A stretch of 64,000 bases of DNA from Bradyrhizobiaceae bacterium (GCA_020544565.1 CP078014.1:2544016-2608015); one strand, 5' to 3'; shown: positions 1 to 11,861, counted from the stretch's first letter. Program-made: numbers and translations. The notes: generated by a model not told the origin, from the sequence alone.

Positions 1-114
1 CGGCTTTGAAAAGTCGCGCACGATCATAGAACTCCACTGACTGTTGGTTTCCGGAAAGCAGGCAACCGAAATCGTTCCGCGAAAAGGAGATTCAGGCTGT
101 GCCGCGCAACGCTG

Positions 115-1515
115 TCACTTGGCGTCGAGATGCCACTTGTAGGTCTCGTCGAGCGCCAGCTTGAAGCGATCAAACATGTCGTTGATCTGGCTGTCGGTGA
201 TAATCAGGGGCGGGGCAAATGCGAAGCCGTCGCCGACCTGACGCGCGATGAGGCCGTTGGCCAGCGCGCGCTGCATGAGATAGCTTCCGAGAGCGCCCGG
301 CGGCGTGAAAGCCGCCTTGGTTGCCTTGTCGGCGACGAACTCGACCGCCCCGATCAGACCGCAATAGCGCACTTCACCGACGAGCGGATGATCTGCGAAT
401 GCCCGCAGCCGCTCCTGGAACAGGCCCGCGATATCGCGCACGTGCCCGATGATGTTGCGTTCCTCGTAGACGTTCAGGCTTTCCAGCGCCACGGCCATGG
501 CGACCGGGTGGGAGCCGGTTGTGAAGCCGTGCCCGAACGAGGTCAGGCGGTTCGAATTGTCGGCGACGGCGTTGTAGATCCTGCCGGTCATCAGCACGGC
601 CGACAGCGGCTGATAGCCGGACGTGATCTGCTTGGAGAGCACCAGCAGATCGGGCTCAATGTTGAACGTCTCGCACGCGAACATATCCCCGGTGCGTCCG
701 AAGCCGCAAATGACCTCGTCAACGACCACGAGCACATCGTAGCGCCGGCACACATCCTGAACCTTTTCCCAGTAGGTGCGCGGCGGCACGATGACGCCCC
801 CCGCCCCCATGACCGGCTCGCCGATGAATGCCGCGACAGTGTCCGGACCTTCTTTCAGGATCAAGGCCTCGAGCTCGGCCGCCAGCCGGGTAGCGTAGGC
901 CTCCTCGCTTTCGTTCGCCTCGGCGTAGCGATAGTGATGGGGGCAGGCGGCGTGCAGAATCCCTTCGATCGGGAGGTCGAAGTCTTCGTGGTTGAGCGGC
1001 AGGCCGGTCAGGCTCCCCGATCCGATGGTGATGCCGTGGTAGGCGCGCGCGCGAGAGATGATCTTCTTTTTGGAGCGCCGGCCGAGTGCGTTGTTGAAGT
1101 AACGCACGAGCTTGATCACCGTGTCGTTTGCCTCCGACCCGGAATTGGCGAAGAAGACCTTTTCGAGTCCCTGCGGCGCGATCTTGACGAGCCGTTCCGC
1201 GTACTCGATCGCCGCGGGGTGAGCGCGGTGATTGAAATTGTGGTAGTACGGCTGCGCCCTGAGCTGCTTGACGCCGGCCTCGATCAGCCGCGCATCGTTG
1301 AATCCAAGCGCGGCATTCCACAAACCCGCCATGCCCTCGATATAGCGGTTCCCGCTATCGTCGACGACGTAGATCCCTTCCCCACGCTCGATGATGAGCG
1401 GACCGATCTGCTCATGACGCCGGGCGTTGGTGTAGGGATGGAGCGTATAGGCGATGTCCCGGGCGTGCAGGGAATTCGGGTTCGTCATGGGATGCGAAGA
1501 AGTTGAGGCCGTCAT
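115..1515 (-). CDS. Class III (omega) PLP-dependent aminotransferase
   Basis: A fold-type I, class III aminotransferase of 466 residues that moves an amino group from an amine or omega-amino acid to a keto acid such as pyruvate. Visible signatures are the cofactor-phosphate region SGSEAND, the PLP-ring aspartate in DEVICGFGRTG (Asp266) and the Schiff-base lysine in LSKQITSGY (Lys295). The C-terminal small domain is complete. The ATG at 1515 was chosen because an AGGAA ribosome-binding site lies about 7 bases upstream; an in-frame GTG at 1569 has none and an ATG at 1488 would also be possible. The sequence resembles putrescine- or taurine/beta-alanine-pyruvate aminotransferases, but the substrate cannot be fixed from motifs. 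It stands alone, divergent from uvrB. Confidence 0.9.
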   Translation of the reverse strand: MTASTSSHPMTNPNSLHARDIAYTLHPYTNARRHEQIGPLIIERGEGIYVVDDSGNRYIEGMAGLWNAALGFNDARLIEAGVKQLRAQPYYHNFNHRAHPAAIEYAERLVKIAPQGLEKVFFANSGSEANDTVIKLVRYFNNALGRRSKKKIISRARAYHGITIGSGSLTGLPLNHEDFDLPIEGILHAACPHHYRYAEANESEEAYATRLAAELEALILKEGPDTVAAFIGEPVMGAGGVIVPPRTYWEKVQDVCRRYDVLVVVDEVICGFGRTGDMFACETFNIEPDLLVLSKQITSGYQPLSAVLMTGRIYNAVADNSNRLTSFGHGFTTGSHPVAMAVALESLNVYEERNIIGHVRDIAGLFQERLRAFADHPLVGEVRYCGLIGAVEFVADKATKAAFTPPGALGSYLMQRALANGLIARQVGDGFAFAPPLIITDSQINDMFDRFKLALDETYKWHLDAK

Positions 1516-1800
1516 TACCACGTTCCTGTCGGATGAAGCGCCGACGAATGATCTCGCAGCTCGCGCCACGGGAACAATACAATTTCATTCTACTGACTAG
1601 AGGTGCGCACTATGGGAGAACGCCGCGTCCGGTGACCTGACGGCTTCTCGGGGCCATTCGTGCGTGACGCCCCCGCTCGATCCGAAGGGTCCACGCTCAG
1701 CGCCCTGTCTCTGGAAAGACGCGATCACCCACCCTCTCCACATAAAACTCATGCGCATTTCACCCTTTCGCCCCGCGCCGAGGGTGCCCATATTGCCGCC

Positions 1801-4728
<2,928 letters not shown>

Positions 4729-4748
4729 CAGAGGTTGTGATAGCTGAG

Positions 4749-5150
4749 TCAGGTGCGCAGGGCATTGCCCAGCCAGCGGCCGAGGCCGCCGAAGGCGAGC
4801 AAGACGCCATAGAGCGGCAGCCCGACAAAGAGCAGTGCCAGCGGCAACAGACCAATGTCGCCGCCGGGGCGGCGAATGAGCAGCACCGCCATGAACAGGC
4901 CGCCGAGCGTCCATAACGGCTGATACTTCAGGCCGGCGCCGTTGAGAAAGCCAGCCAGCGCTTGTGCGATCAGCATCACCGGCACGCCGATGGCCCAGAA
5001 TCCGCCAGCATCCCAAGCCTCGCGAATCCACATCGCCGCACCGGGCTGCGAAGGCAGCAGTGAGAAAACGGTCCACACCGCAAAGCCCGTGAGCGCCAGC
5101 CCGATTCCGATCACCATCGGCGATCCCCGCGAGACAGGCCCATAAGACAT
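4749..5150 (-). CDS. Small integral membrane protein, unknown function
   Basis: A 133-residue protein with four hydrophobic segments, roughly residues 9-28, 45-66, 77-90 and 98-118, so a small polytopic inner-membrane protein. I do not recognise a family. The ATG at 5150 has a GGAG ribosome-binding site (ACGGAGCG) about 6 bases upstream, which favours it over longer in-frame openings reaching 5315. It converges on uvrB with a 20-base gap and is divergent from the basic protein gene that starts at 5385. No catalytic motif is visible. Confidence 0.7.
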   Translation of the reverse strand: MSYGPVSRGSPMVIGIGLALTGFAVWTVFSLLPSQPGAAMWIREAWDAGGFWAIGVPVMLIAQALAGFLNGAGLKYQPLWTLGGLFMAVLLIRRPGGDIGLLPLALLFVGLPLYGVLLAFGGLGRWLGNALRT

Positions 5151-5384
5151 GACACGCTCCGTAGAGTTCAGCCGGTGCAAAGACATCTGCAATTGACGAC
5201 GATGGCGATTCTGAACAAGAGCGACCGCATTGAAAAGAAGATTTGCCGGGGACACGGCCGCTTCCACATCTTTGGGCGCATGCCGCTGACCTGGTCTCGC
5301 CTTATCCCTCTCCAATTGCCCTCCCCTTTCACCCCTGCTACGTGGTGCGCTGATTATAGTGCATTCACCTCAAGGGATTTTCCC

Positions 5385-5741
5385 ATGGCCGACGCCGATC
5401 TGGATATGATGATCCGGAAGCTTGCGAAACAGCAGCACAAGACCCTGATGGCGGCGGTCAAGAAACGGCGCGACCGTTATGCCGCCCTCGCCGCCAAGGC
5501 GAAGGATGGCGACACCCGGCAGCGCTACCGTCAACTTGCCAGGGACGCGGCCGAGATCGGCGCCGCCACGGTGAAGCGGTTGCAGATGTCCGCCGACAAC
5601 GCCGCCGACAGCTACGCCCGGGCGATGCGCCAGACCCTCGCCGCCGCGACGGACAAAGCCACACCCGCGCCGCGCAGGCCCGCGCTTCCGGCCGGCGGAC
5701 CGGCGAAGAAGCCGGCGCGCAAGACGGCCCGCAAAGCCTGA
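5385..5741 (+). CDS. Small basic helical protein with Lys/Ala/Pro tail
   Basis: A 118-residue protein that is helical and strongly basic, with no cysteines. Residues 1-85 look like a helical hairpin (repeated Ala, Arg, Lys, Asp and Gln heptads). The C-terminus is a Pro/Ala/Lys-rich tail (KKPARKTARKA) like the tails of histone-H1-like or nucleic-acid-binding proteins. The ATG at 5385 has a weak purine-rich AAGGGA upstream. The csaA start lies 64 bases downstream, so the two may be cotranscribed. Nucleic-acid binding is only a guess from charge. Confidence 0.65.
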   Translation: MADADLDMMIRKLAKQQHKTLMAAVKKRRDRYAALAAKAKDGDTRQRYRQLARDAAEIGAATVKRLQMSADNAADSYARAMRQTLAAATDKATPAPRRPALPAGGPAKKPARKTARKA

Positions 5742-5805
5742 ATTGGCGCGCGGCGTGAAACCCGCCGGACGCGCAACAGACGACGAACAGGGACAGGATC
5801 GTCCG

Positions 5806-6162
5806 GTGCCCACCCCTCCCATCACCTATGACGATTTCGCCAGGGTCGATCTGCGCGTCGGCCGGGTGATCGAGGTTCTGCCGTTTCCCAAGGCGCGCAA
5901 TCCGTCGTGGAAGGTCCGGGTCGATCTCGGCGACCTCGGCGAGAAATGGTCGAGCGCGCAGATCACCAACTACACGGCGGAGCAGCTTGTCGGCTCGCTG
6001 GTGGTGTGCGTCTGCAATTTTCCACCGCGTAATATCGCCGGCTTCATGTCCGAGGTGCTGGTCCTCGGCGCGCCGGACGCCGACGGCAACGTCATCCTGC
6101 TGTCGCCGCGCAAGAATGATGACGGCCGCGATCTCGTCGCCCCCGGCGCGAAGATCTTCTGA
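5806..6162 (+). CDS. csaA: CsaA-type tRNA-binding domain protein
   Basis: A 118-residue single-domain protein of the CsaA family, an OB-fold tRNA-binding module related to the C-terminus of MetRS and to Trbp111, with reported chaperone-like and secretion-related activity. Family features are the opening DFARVDLRVGRV, the QITNYTAEQLVG segment and the ending LLSPRKNDDGRDLVAPGAKIF. The GTG at 5806 was chosen because GGACAGGA lies 7 bases upstream and the resulting length matches the family. A TTG at 5743 would add 21 unrelated residues. It converges with pfkA. Confidence 0.88.
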   Translation: MPTPPITYDDFARVDLRVGRVIEVLPFPKARNPSWKVRVDLGDLGEKWSSAQITNYTAEQLVGSLVVCVCNFPPRNIAGFMSEVLVLGAPDADGNVILLSPRKNDDGRDLVAPGAKIF

Positions 6163-6192
6163 ACGCAGCCGCGGGCGCGCGCGAACAACCGC

Positions 6193-7164
6193 CTATTGCG
6201 CCAGCACCCGCGCCAGTTCGATCAGGTCGGTGGAAATCGGCTTGGTGCGGTTGGCGATCTCGGCCAGCGGCGTGCGCGTGATCTCGCCGCGCTGCTCGCC
6301 GACCAGCACGCCGGCGACGCCGTCGGCCAGCGACATCAGCGCCGCGACCCCGAGCCGGGTCGCCAGCAGGCGATCGAACGCCGTGGGCGGCGCACCGCGC
6401 ACCACATGGCCGAGGGTGGTGGCGCGCAGCTCGAAGCCGACCACCCCGCGATGCCGCTCGAAATAGGACAGGATGCGCGCGGCGTTTTCGGCGACCCCTT
6501 CGGCGATCACCACGATCGCATGGGTCTTGCCGCGCTCATAGGCGGCGCGCAGCCGCCGCGCGATCTCCTCCGCCGGCACCTCGGATTCCGGCACCGAGAT
6601 CACCTCCGCGCCGCCGGCGAGCCCCGCCATCATGGCGAGATAGCCGCAGTCGCGGCCCATGGTCTCGACCAGAAACGCGCGGGTGTGCGACGAGCCGGTG
6701 GTGCGCAGATGATCGATCGCCTCCACCGTGACGTTGATCGCGGTGTCGCAGCCGATGGTGACGTCGGTGCCGTAAAGATCGTTGTCGATGGTGGAGGCGA
6801 CGCCGACCACCGGAAACCCCATGGCGTGCAGTTCGGCCGATCCGCTCTGCGAGCCGTTGCCGCCGATCACCACCAGCGCGTCGATCCCCCGCGCGCAGAG
6901 ATTGCGCAGCGCCTTCGAACGCCCCTCCTCGGTGCGGAACTCGGCGGAGCGCGCGCTGCCGAGAAAGGTTCCGCCGATCTGGATGATACCGCCGACATCC
7001 CGCGCATTGAGCGCCATGAAGCGGTCGTCGATCAGCCCCTGCCAGCCGCCGCGCACGCCGAACACATTGATCTCGCGGCCGAGCGCGCTGCGCGTCACCG
7101 CACGGATGGCGGCGTTCATGCCTGGCGCGTCGCCGCCGCTGGTCAAAATCGCAATCGTTTTCAT
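6193..7164 (-). CDS. pfkA: 6-phosphofructokinase
   Basis: Phosphorylates fructose 6-phosphate to fructose 1,6-bisphosphate, the committed glycolytic step. The 323 residues align without gaps to the E. coli enzyme up to the active site: GGDAPGMN at 10-17, TIDND at 125-129 with the catalytic Asp127, and MGRDCG near 170. Two substitutions stand out. The Mg-binding GGDGS box is GGNGS here (Asn103 for Asp103), and residue 124 is Ser instead of Gly. Gly104 is retained, which speaks against the pyrophosphate-dependent type. The ATG at 7164 lacks a strong ribosome-binding site. The gene is divergent from the secreted protein at 7323. The phosphoryl donor should be regarded as predicted only. Confidence 0.92.
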   Translation of the reverse strand: MKTIAILTSGGDAPGMNAAIRAVTRSALGREINVFGVRGGWQGLIDDRFMALNARDVGGIIQIGGTFLGSARSAEFRTEEGRSKALRNLCARGIDALVVIGGNGSQSGSAELHAMGFPVVGVASTIDNDLYGTDVTIGCDTAINVTVEAIDHLRTTGSSHTRAFLVETMGRDCGYLAMMAGLAGGAEVISVPESEVPAEEIARRLRAAYERGKTHAIVVIAEGVAENAARILSYFERHRGVVGFELRATTLGHVVRGAPPTAFDRLLATRLGVAALMSLADGVAGVLVGEQRGEITRTPLAEIANRTKPISTDLIELARVLAQ

Positions 7165-7322
7165 TATGGGAATGTAGGCAACCGCACCGCCGCCGTCCAT
7201 CGGTGGAGACGGATGACAATGCGCCGGCGCCTGCTGTTGTTCCCGCCGCACACGGCGTTGCGCCTTGGCGACGGCGGCGGTTTCTTCTATGACTGCGCCA
7301 TCGGGCCGGGAGCGAAGGACAG

Positions 7323-8027
7323 ATGATACGGTATCCGCGATTGGTGCGCCTTGGCGCATGGCTGACGCTCTGCGTCGTTGTGGGCGCCACCTCTGTCGAC
7401 ACTGTCGACGCCGCCAAGGCACCGCGCAAGCCGGCGGCCGAGCCTGCGGTTCAGGACGCGCCGTCCGACCGTGCCAACGATCTCCCGCAAACCCCGACCC
7501 TCGCCTGCGCCGGGCCATTCGCCAAGGACACCACGCAGGCGAAACTCGCGGCCGAATTCGGCGCGAAGAACGTGACGTTCAAGGACGTCATCACGCCGGG
7601 CAACATCATGGTGAAAGCCACCGTGCTTTTCGACGATGATCCTACCCGCCGCGTGACGGTGTTCTGGCACGACACCAAAGCGCGGGCGCGGCCATCGTCG
7701 ATCCTCGTCGAAGCGCCGTCGACATGGATCGGCCCCGGCGGCATCCGCAACGGCCTGCCGCTGAAGGAGATGGAGAAGCTCAACGGCGGCGGCTTCAGCA
7801 TGGTCGGCTTCGGCGGCGTCAATGGCGGCGTGGCCTCCAACCTCAAGGGCGTGCTCGCCGCCGTGCCCGGCGATTGCACGCTGACGATCCGGTTCGAGCC
7901 CGGCATCGCCAATCCGCTGCCGGCGATCTTCGCCTCCATCACCGGCGACCGCACGGTGTCCTCGACCAATCTGCTGCTGCGGCGCGCGCGGCCGCAGGTG
8001 ATCGCGTGGGGCGTGAGCTATCGTTAA
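7323..8027 (+). CDS. Secreted protein of unknown function
   Basis: A 234-residue protein with an N-terminal signal peptide: positive residues RYPRLVR, a hydrophobic core at about 10-22, and a likely cleavage after VDA near residue 30. A Pro/Ala-rich linker is followed by a globular domain from about residue 58. That domain has Cys62 and a cysteine near residue 181, which might form a disulfide. It is beta-rich and Gly-rich (NGGGFSMVGFGGVNGG). No catalytic motif or family is recognised. A GAAGGA ribosome-binding site precedes the ATG. Periplasmic or surface location is inferred from the signal peptide. Confidence 0.75.
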   Translation: MIRYPRLVRLGAWLTLCVVVGATSVDTVDAAKAPRKPAAEPAVQDAPSDRANDLPQTPTLACAGPFAKDTTQAKLAAEFGAKNVTFKDVITPGNIMVKATVLFDDDPTRRVTVFWHDTKARARPSSILVEAPSTWIGPGGIRNGLPLKEMEKLNGGGFSMVGFGGVNGGVASNLKGVLAAVPGDCTLTIRFEPGIANPLPAIFASITGDRTVSSTNLLLRRARPQVIAWGVSYR

Positions 8028-8063
8028 GAGGAGCGCACAGCAGTTTGCCTGGAGTCATTTCCA

Positions 8064-8147
8064 TTCCGATCAAATCGGAACGGGGCTCTGGATTGATATT
8101 TCAACGCGCTTTCTTGACGCGAACTGGTATCCGTTTCGCTCGAGAAC
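8064..8147. repeat. Two adjacent dispersed palindromes
   Basis: Positions 8064-8080 are a perfect palindrome with TTCCGAT and ATCGGAA arms around CAA. Just downstream, roughly 8105-8147, is a degenerate inverted repeat of the form GCGCTTTCTTGACGCGAAC...TTCGCTCGAGAAC. I recall both sequence types as high-copy intergenic elements in Bradyrhizobium-like genomes. They sit between the convergent ends of the genes at 7323 and 8151. Confidence 0.6.
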
Positions 8148-8150
8148 AAT

Positions 8151-9473
8151 TTACCGCGCCGGCGCGACCCCGAGTTCGCGCACCAGCCCGAACCACAACG
8201 CCGTCAGTTCGCGCGCGGCAGGATCCGCGTTCGGCTTCAGCCGCACGGCGGTATGCACCATCACCAGTTGCGAGGCCGGATCGATAAAGATCGCCTGCCC
8301 GTGAGCCCCGAGCAGCGCGAACATCCGCCGCTTGGCCGGCACGATCCAGGTCTGGTAGCCGTAGCCGAAGAACGGCGTGGCAGTGCGCGGGGCGCGGAAC
8401 GATCCCTCGGGCGCGGTGGTGGCTTCGATCACCCACGCCTCCGGGATGACGCCGCCGCCATTCCGCGCCAGCAGAAGGCCGAAGCGCGCATAGTCGCGCA
8501 GCCGCGCACTGAGGCAGCAATAGGCCAGCTCCTGATTATGGCCGTCCACCGTCCAGCTCGCCTTGTCCTCGGCACCCATCGGCTTCCAGATCTTCTCCGC
8601 GAGATAATCGGATAATTCCATCCCGGTCGCCGCCGTCAGCACCAGCCCGAGCACCTCGGTCTCGCTGCTCGCATAGGCGAATGCCGTCTCCGGCGGCGCG
8701 GCGCGGCGGTCGAAGGCCGCGAGCTGGGAGGCGGCGTCCGGCAGATCGGAGCGGCGCAGATTGCGGGCGAGCCGGGAGGCGTCGTCGGTGCCGTCATAGG
8801 TCTCCGTGAAGGCGACGCCTGAACTCATGGTCAGGAGCGCGCGCAGCGAGGTTCCGCCATAGGCGCTGCCCTTCAGCGCGGGGACATAGTCCTGCGCCAG
8901 ATCATTCAGCGAGCGGATCCGGCCCTCCTTGATGGCGATGCCGACCAGCATCGCCACCATGGTCTTGACCATCGATTGCGACACGAAACGGTCAGTGTCA
9001 CGACGGCCATACTGATAGCGCTCGAACAGGATGGTGCCGCGTTTCGCGATGAGAAGACCGGTCGCCGGATGCCGCGACAGGTAGTCGTCGAGGGTCAGCG
9101 TCTTGCCGTCGAAGTCGTAGCGCCAGTCGCTCCGTCCGCAATCGCGCACGAGCAGCGACGGCGACGATGGCGCGGCGACGGTGTGCGCCGGCAACAGCCG
9201 GTGATAGTTGCTGTACTGCGCCACCATGCGGTCCTGCCGCGCCCGATCGGCGATGGTGCCGAGCGGATAGTCCTGCTCCGCGCCATAGGCGGCGGCATCC
9301 GGCCCCAGCCGGGAGAACGACGGCGCGCACGACTGCGCCGCGCCAGGTGGCGACGCCGCCCATACTGGACAAGCCGAGACCGCGAGATAAACGCCGCACA
9401 GCGCCACGCCGACCCGGCGCAGGAATGCCGCGCGGAACGCGAGGCGAGGAGGTGGAAAACGTCGCGACATCAT
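8151..9473 (-). CDS. Secreted serine beta-lactamase/esterase-fold hydrolase
   Basis: A 440-residue penicillin-binding/class C beta-lactamase-fold protein. A signal peptide covers about residues 1-38 (positive start, hydrophobic VGVALCGVYLAVSACPVWA). The catalytic SxxK motif is S167-M-V-K170, the tyrosine motif is YASSETEVLG near 273, and the third box is HGQ in LGAHGQAIFID instead of KTG. That pattern fits the EstB / 6-aminohexanoate-dimer hydrolase (NylB) branch, so an esterase or amidase role is as likely as beta-lactam hydrolysis. Two adjacent ATGs (9473 and 9470) lie just before the signal peptide; neither has a good ribosome-binding site. It is divergent from the gene at 9776. Confidence 0.87.
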   Translation of the reverse strand: MMSRRFPPPRLAFRAAFLRRVGVALCGVYLAVSACPVWAASPPGAAQSCAPSFSRLGPDAAAYGAEQDYPLGTIADRARQDRMVAQYSNYHRLLPAHTVAAPSSPSLLVRDCGRSDWRYDFDGKTLTLDDYLSRHPATGLLIAKRGTILFERYQYGRRDTDRFVSQSMVKTMVAMLVGIAIKEGRIRSLNDLAQDYVPALKGSAYGGTSLRALLTMSSGVAFTETYDGTDDASRLARNLRRSDLPDAASQLAAFDRRAAPPETAFAYASSETEVLGLVLTAATGMELSDYLAEKIWKPMGAEDKASWTVDGHNQELAYCCLSARLRDYARFGLLLARNGGGVIPEAWVIEATTAPEGSFRAPRTATPFFGYGYQTWIVPAKRRMFALLGAHGQAIFIDPASQLVMVHTAVRLKPNADPAARELTALWFGLVRELGVAPAR

Positions 9474-9775
9474 GGCGGTGGCGTCCAGGCGGCGAAAACA
9501 ACGGGTGATCAAATAATCTTGGAACAAATTTCCCGAGACAAATTTCCGATATGAGCGTGTCCCATGGCGGGGAGGAGCGCAAGCGCCCGGGCGGCGCGGG
9601 TAAACGGCCGCCGCCGGGGCATCGGCGGCTCCGCCCGGCGGGCTTTCCTCGTTTTTAACCATCATGCCGCGTGGTGCGCGGACCGGCGGTCTCGAACCCA
9701 ACAGCCACAATTGCGACAAACACATGGGGACATCGTTGGCTGCCTCCGCCGTTGAAACGATCCCGTCGGCCCCCC
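9474..9775. other. 302-base divergent intergenic region
   Basis: Holds the promoters of the hydrolase at 8151 and the secreted protein at 9776. The left part is AT-rich and carries a 10-bp direct repeat, ACAAATTTCC, at 9524-9533 and 9538-9547, spaced 14 bp apart, which may be a regulator site. The middle is very GC-rich with hairpin potential and ends in a short T run near 9650. I see no gene in it. Confidence 0.6.
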
Positions 9776-10684
9776 ATGACCTTCCGCCCACATACCCTGC
9801 CCCTGCCGCCGCGCTATCTTGCCGGCGTGCTCGCCGTCCTCCTCGGCATCGGCCTGCTGTCGACGCTGCCGGCGCGGGCGAACGACGGCGACGACGAGGC
9901 CGCGCACACCGTGGAACTGGCCGCGCCCGACTCCGAGACGGCCGAGCCCGCTTTGCCCGACGAGATCGACTGGAGCATCCTCGACAGCGATCCGGCGACC
10001 ATGGCCGGCAAGCCGTGGTTCCCCGCCCGCAAGGCCAGCCTGCGCGCGGGCGATGCGTGGTCGTGGAAGCGCACCGACAATCCGGATGGCACCGCCGCCG
10101 TGACGATCAAGCAGCCGGTGTCGTCCTTCTGGGACGCCCGCATCGGCGCCGATCTCAGCGTGGTGTCGCAGATGCCGGCGACCTCGTCGGAGGTGCTCGC
10201 CGAGAAGATCGCGCACGACAATCAGTTCGCGAGATCCTCGGGCAGCGCCTGGGCCGCAATGACCGCCCCCGGCCTCGGCGCGATCTGGGACAAGACCGCC
10301 ATCGAGGCGCGCACCGATCCGACGCAGGACCAGAGCAAGCTCAGCGCATCGCTGAGCAAATCGATTCCGCTCGACGGCGACCGTTCCGCGCTCACGCTGC
10401 AGAACGCCACCAAAATCTCCCAGCAGACGCTGATGCCGATGGTCGGTCCCGGAGCCTCGTCGCGCGTCGTCGAGGTGGATCAGTCCGCCCGGCTCGGCTT
10501 CACCGAAACCGGCATCAGCCTGATCGCCGGGCAGACCCATTCGACCGCCGACGACAAATGGCTGCGCCGGATCGGCGCGGAACAGAAGGTCTTCGGCGAC
10601 GTGACCATCACCGCCGCACTCAGCGAAACCACAAGCGGCGGCGCGAATGGCAGCCTCACCGCGGGCTTCAAGCGAAGCTGGTAG
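9776..10684 (+). CDS. Secreted, probably outer-membrane-associated protein
   Basis: A 302-residue protein with a signal peptide (hydrophobic YLAGVLAVLLGIGLLSTL, cleavage near ARA-ND at about residue 36). An acidic stretch follows. The rest reads as alternating short beta strands: TAAVTIKQ, SSFWDARIGADLSVVS, DQSARLGFTETGISLIAGQ, DVTITAALSETT. The chain ends in an aromatic residue (FKRSW), as outer-membrane barrels often do. No named family is recognised. The ATG at 9776 lies just before the signal peptide; the upstream C-rich sequence shows no clear ribosome-binding site. Confidence 0.7.
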   Translation: MTFRPHTLPLPPRYLAGVLAVLLGIGLLSTLPARANDGDDEAAHTVELAAPDSETAEPALPDEIDWSILDSDPATMAGKPWFPARKASLRAGDAWSWKRTDNPDGTAAVTIKQPVSSFWDARIGADLSVVSQMPATSSEVLAEKIAHDNQFARSSGSAWAAMTAPGLGAIWDKTAIEARTDPTQDQSKLSASLSKSIPLDGDRSALTLQNATKISQQTLMPMVGPGASSRVVEVDQSARLGFTETGISLIAGQTHSTADDKWLRRIGAEQKVFGDVTITAALSETTSGGANGSLTAGFKRSW

Positions 10685-10858
10685 CTTTTCGTTTACCCTG
10701 ACGCCGAACTCCCCGCGGGCTCCCTCCCCACCGTCATATCAACGAGCCGCCGCCTTACAATGGCCGCGCTATGGTCATGATCGGCTGGCCTCATGGATTT
10801 TTACATCGTCGTGCGGGGACATCCGCGCTCGCCCAACCAGCGAAACAAGGAACAGCCG

Positions 10859-11272
10859 ATGAATGCAGTGCCAGTCGAAAATTCCGAGCAGATCGAGGAC
10901 GACAAGAACCTCGCCGCGGTCTCCGAAGTGGAAGCCGGCATCCGTGATTTCGTCCGCAAGGACATCGCCTATCTTCGCAGGCCCGTCGCCCCTGCGGGCA
11001 CCGACGTGCCGGTCGATACGCTGGCGGAAGCCAGCGTCAACAGCGTCAGCACCCTGGTGCAGCGGGTGGCCGGCGCCTCCGTCAGCGAAATCGAAACGCT
11101 GATCGCCGAACTCGAAGGACTGCGCGACCTGATGCACAACGAAGGCCAGCGCATCCAGCGCGAGCTTGCAGGCTATGCGCAGCTCGGCCAGACCGCGCTG
11201 AAATCCACGCGGATGATCGCCGACAATCTGGCGCAGTGGAAACGCACCGCGCCGGAGCCGCGCCAGGACTGA
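10859..11272 (+). CDS. Cytoplasmic coiled-coil protein, unknown function
   Basis: A 137-residue acidic protein without signal peptide or membrane segment. Residues 75-120 are a long amphipathic helix (SEIETLIAELEGLRDLMHNEGQ) suited to coiled-coil or helical-bundle formation. The ATG is preceded at the right distance by AAGGAA. A hairpin terminator follows at 11326. I do not recognise the family. An upstream in-frame ATG at 10793 gives an implausible start and was rejected. Confidence 0.7.
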   Translation: MNAVPVENSEQIEDDKNLAAVSEVEAGIRDFVRKDIAYLRRPVAPAGTDVPVDTLAEASVNSVSTLVQRVAGASVSEIETLIAELEGLRDLMHNEGQRIQRELAGYAQLGQTALKSTRMIADNLAQWKRTAPEPRQD

Positions 11273-11325
11273 GAAGCGGCTCTGTACAGCCGGCCTGCCG
11301 GCGAAGAAATTGCTCACAAGAAGTC

Positions 11326-11361
11326 GCCGCCTGTCCCCACCGGGGCGGGCGGCCTTTCTTT
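11326..11361 (+). terminator. Rho-independent terminator
   Basis: A GC stem with GCCGCC at 11326-11331 pairing with GGCGGC at 11348-11353, extended inside by TCCCC/GGGG, followed by CTTTCTTT. It lies 54 bases after the stop of the gene at 10859. Confidence 0.6.
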
Positions 11362-11374
11362 GCCGCGTCGCCGC

Positions 11375-11854
11375 CTACGCCGCCGGGCGACGCGGGATGA
11401 ACGCGCTTCCGATGAAGGAGAACGCCAGTTCGCCGCGCTGGTTGACGCCGGTGTTGTAGAAATTGACGAGACCCCATTGCGGGCGCGATTCCAGCGCGCG
11501 CACGGCGCACACCTCGGATGCGAAGGTCAGCGTATCGCCCGCAAGCACGGGCTTGAGCCATTTCAACTCGCGGAATCCGGGCGACGGCCCGACCGCCACC
11601 GGCTTCTCGCCGCGCGAGATGCCCTCCTGCGCACGGCGCTGCAGGCTGGCGACGATAAGTTTCATGTAGATCGCCGCCACATGCCAGCCCGATGCAGCTA
11701 GCCCGCCGAACTGCGATCTGCGGCCCGCTTCCTCATCGATGTGAAACGGCTGCGGATCGAATTGCAGGGCGAATTTCTTGATCTGCTCCGCCGTGAAGGT
11801 GAACGATCCGAGCTCGAGACGGTCGCCGATCTTGGCGTCTTCGAAATAGGCCAT
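11375..11854 (-). CDS. MaoC-like dehydratase domain protein (second of pair)
   Basis: A 159-residue single hot-dog-fold protein of the MaoC / R-specific enoyl-CoA hydratase family. The hydratase signature reads FALQFDPQPFHID near residue 30, with Asp and His in the catalytic dyad positions, followed by GLAASGWH. It starts 7 bases after the stop of a paralogue (11862-12320), so the two are translationally coupled. Such tandem MaoC genes may encode partners of a heterodimer; that is an inference. The substrate is unknown, with an enoyl-CoA or hydroxyacyl-CoA expected. The ATG at 11854 gives the family-typical N-terminus; a TTG at 11875 was rejected. Confidence 0.85.
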   Translation of the reverse strand: MAYFEDAKIGDRLELGSFTFTAEQIKKFALQFDPQPFHIDEEAGRRSQFGGLAASGWHVAAIYMKLIVASLQRRAQEGISRGEKPVAVGPSPGFRELKWLKPVLAGDTLTFASEVCAVRALESRPQWGLVNFYNTGVNQRGELAFSFIGSAFIPRRPAA

Positions 11855-11861
11855 GATGCTT

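Noticed and set aside
1660..1800. Longer UvrB start at GTG 1660
   Set aside because: The added 47 residues are low-complexity and there is no ribosome-binding site; the ATG at 1801 begins a more protein-like stretch. Neither is proven.
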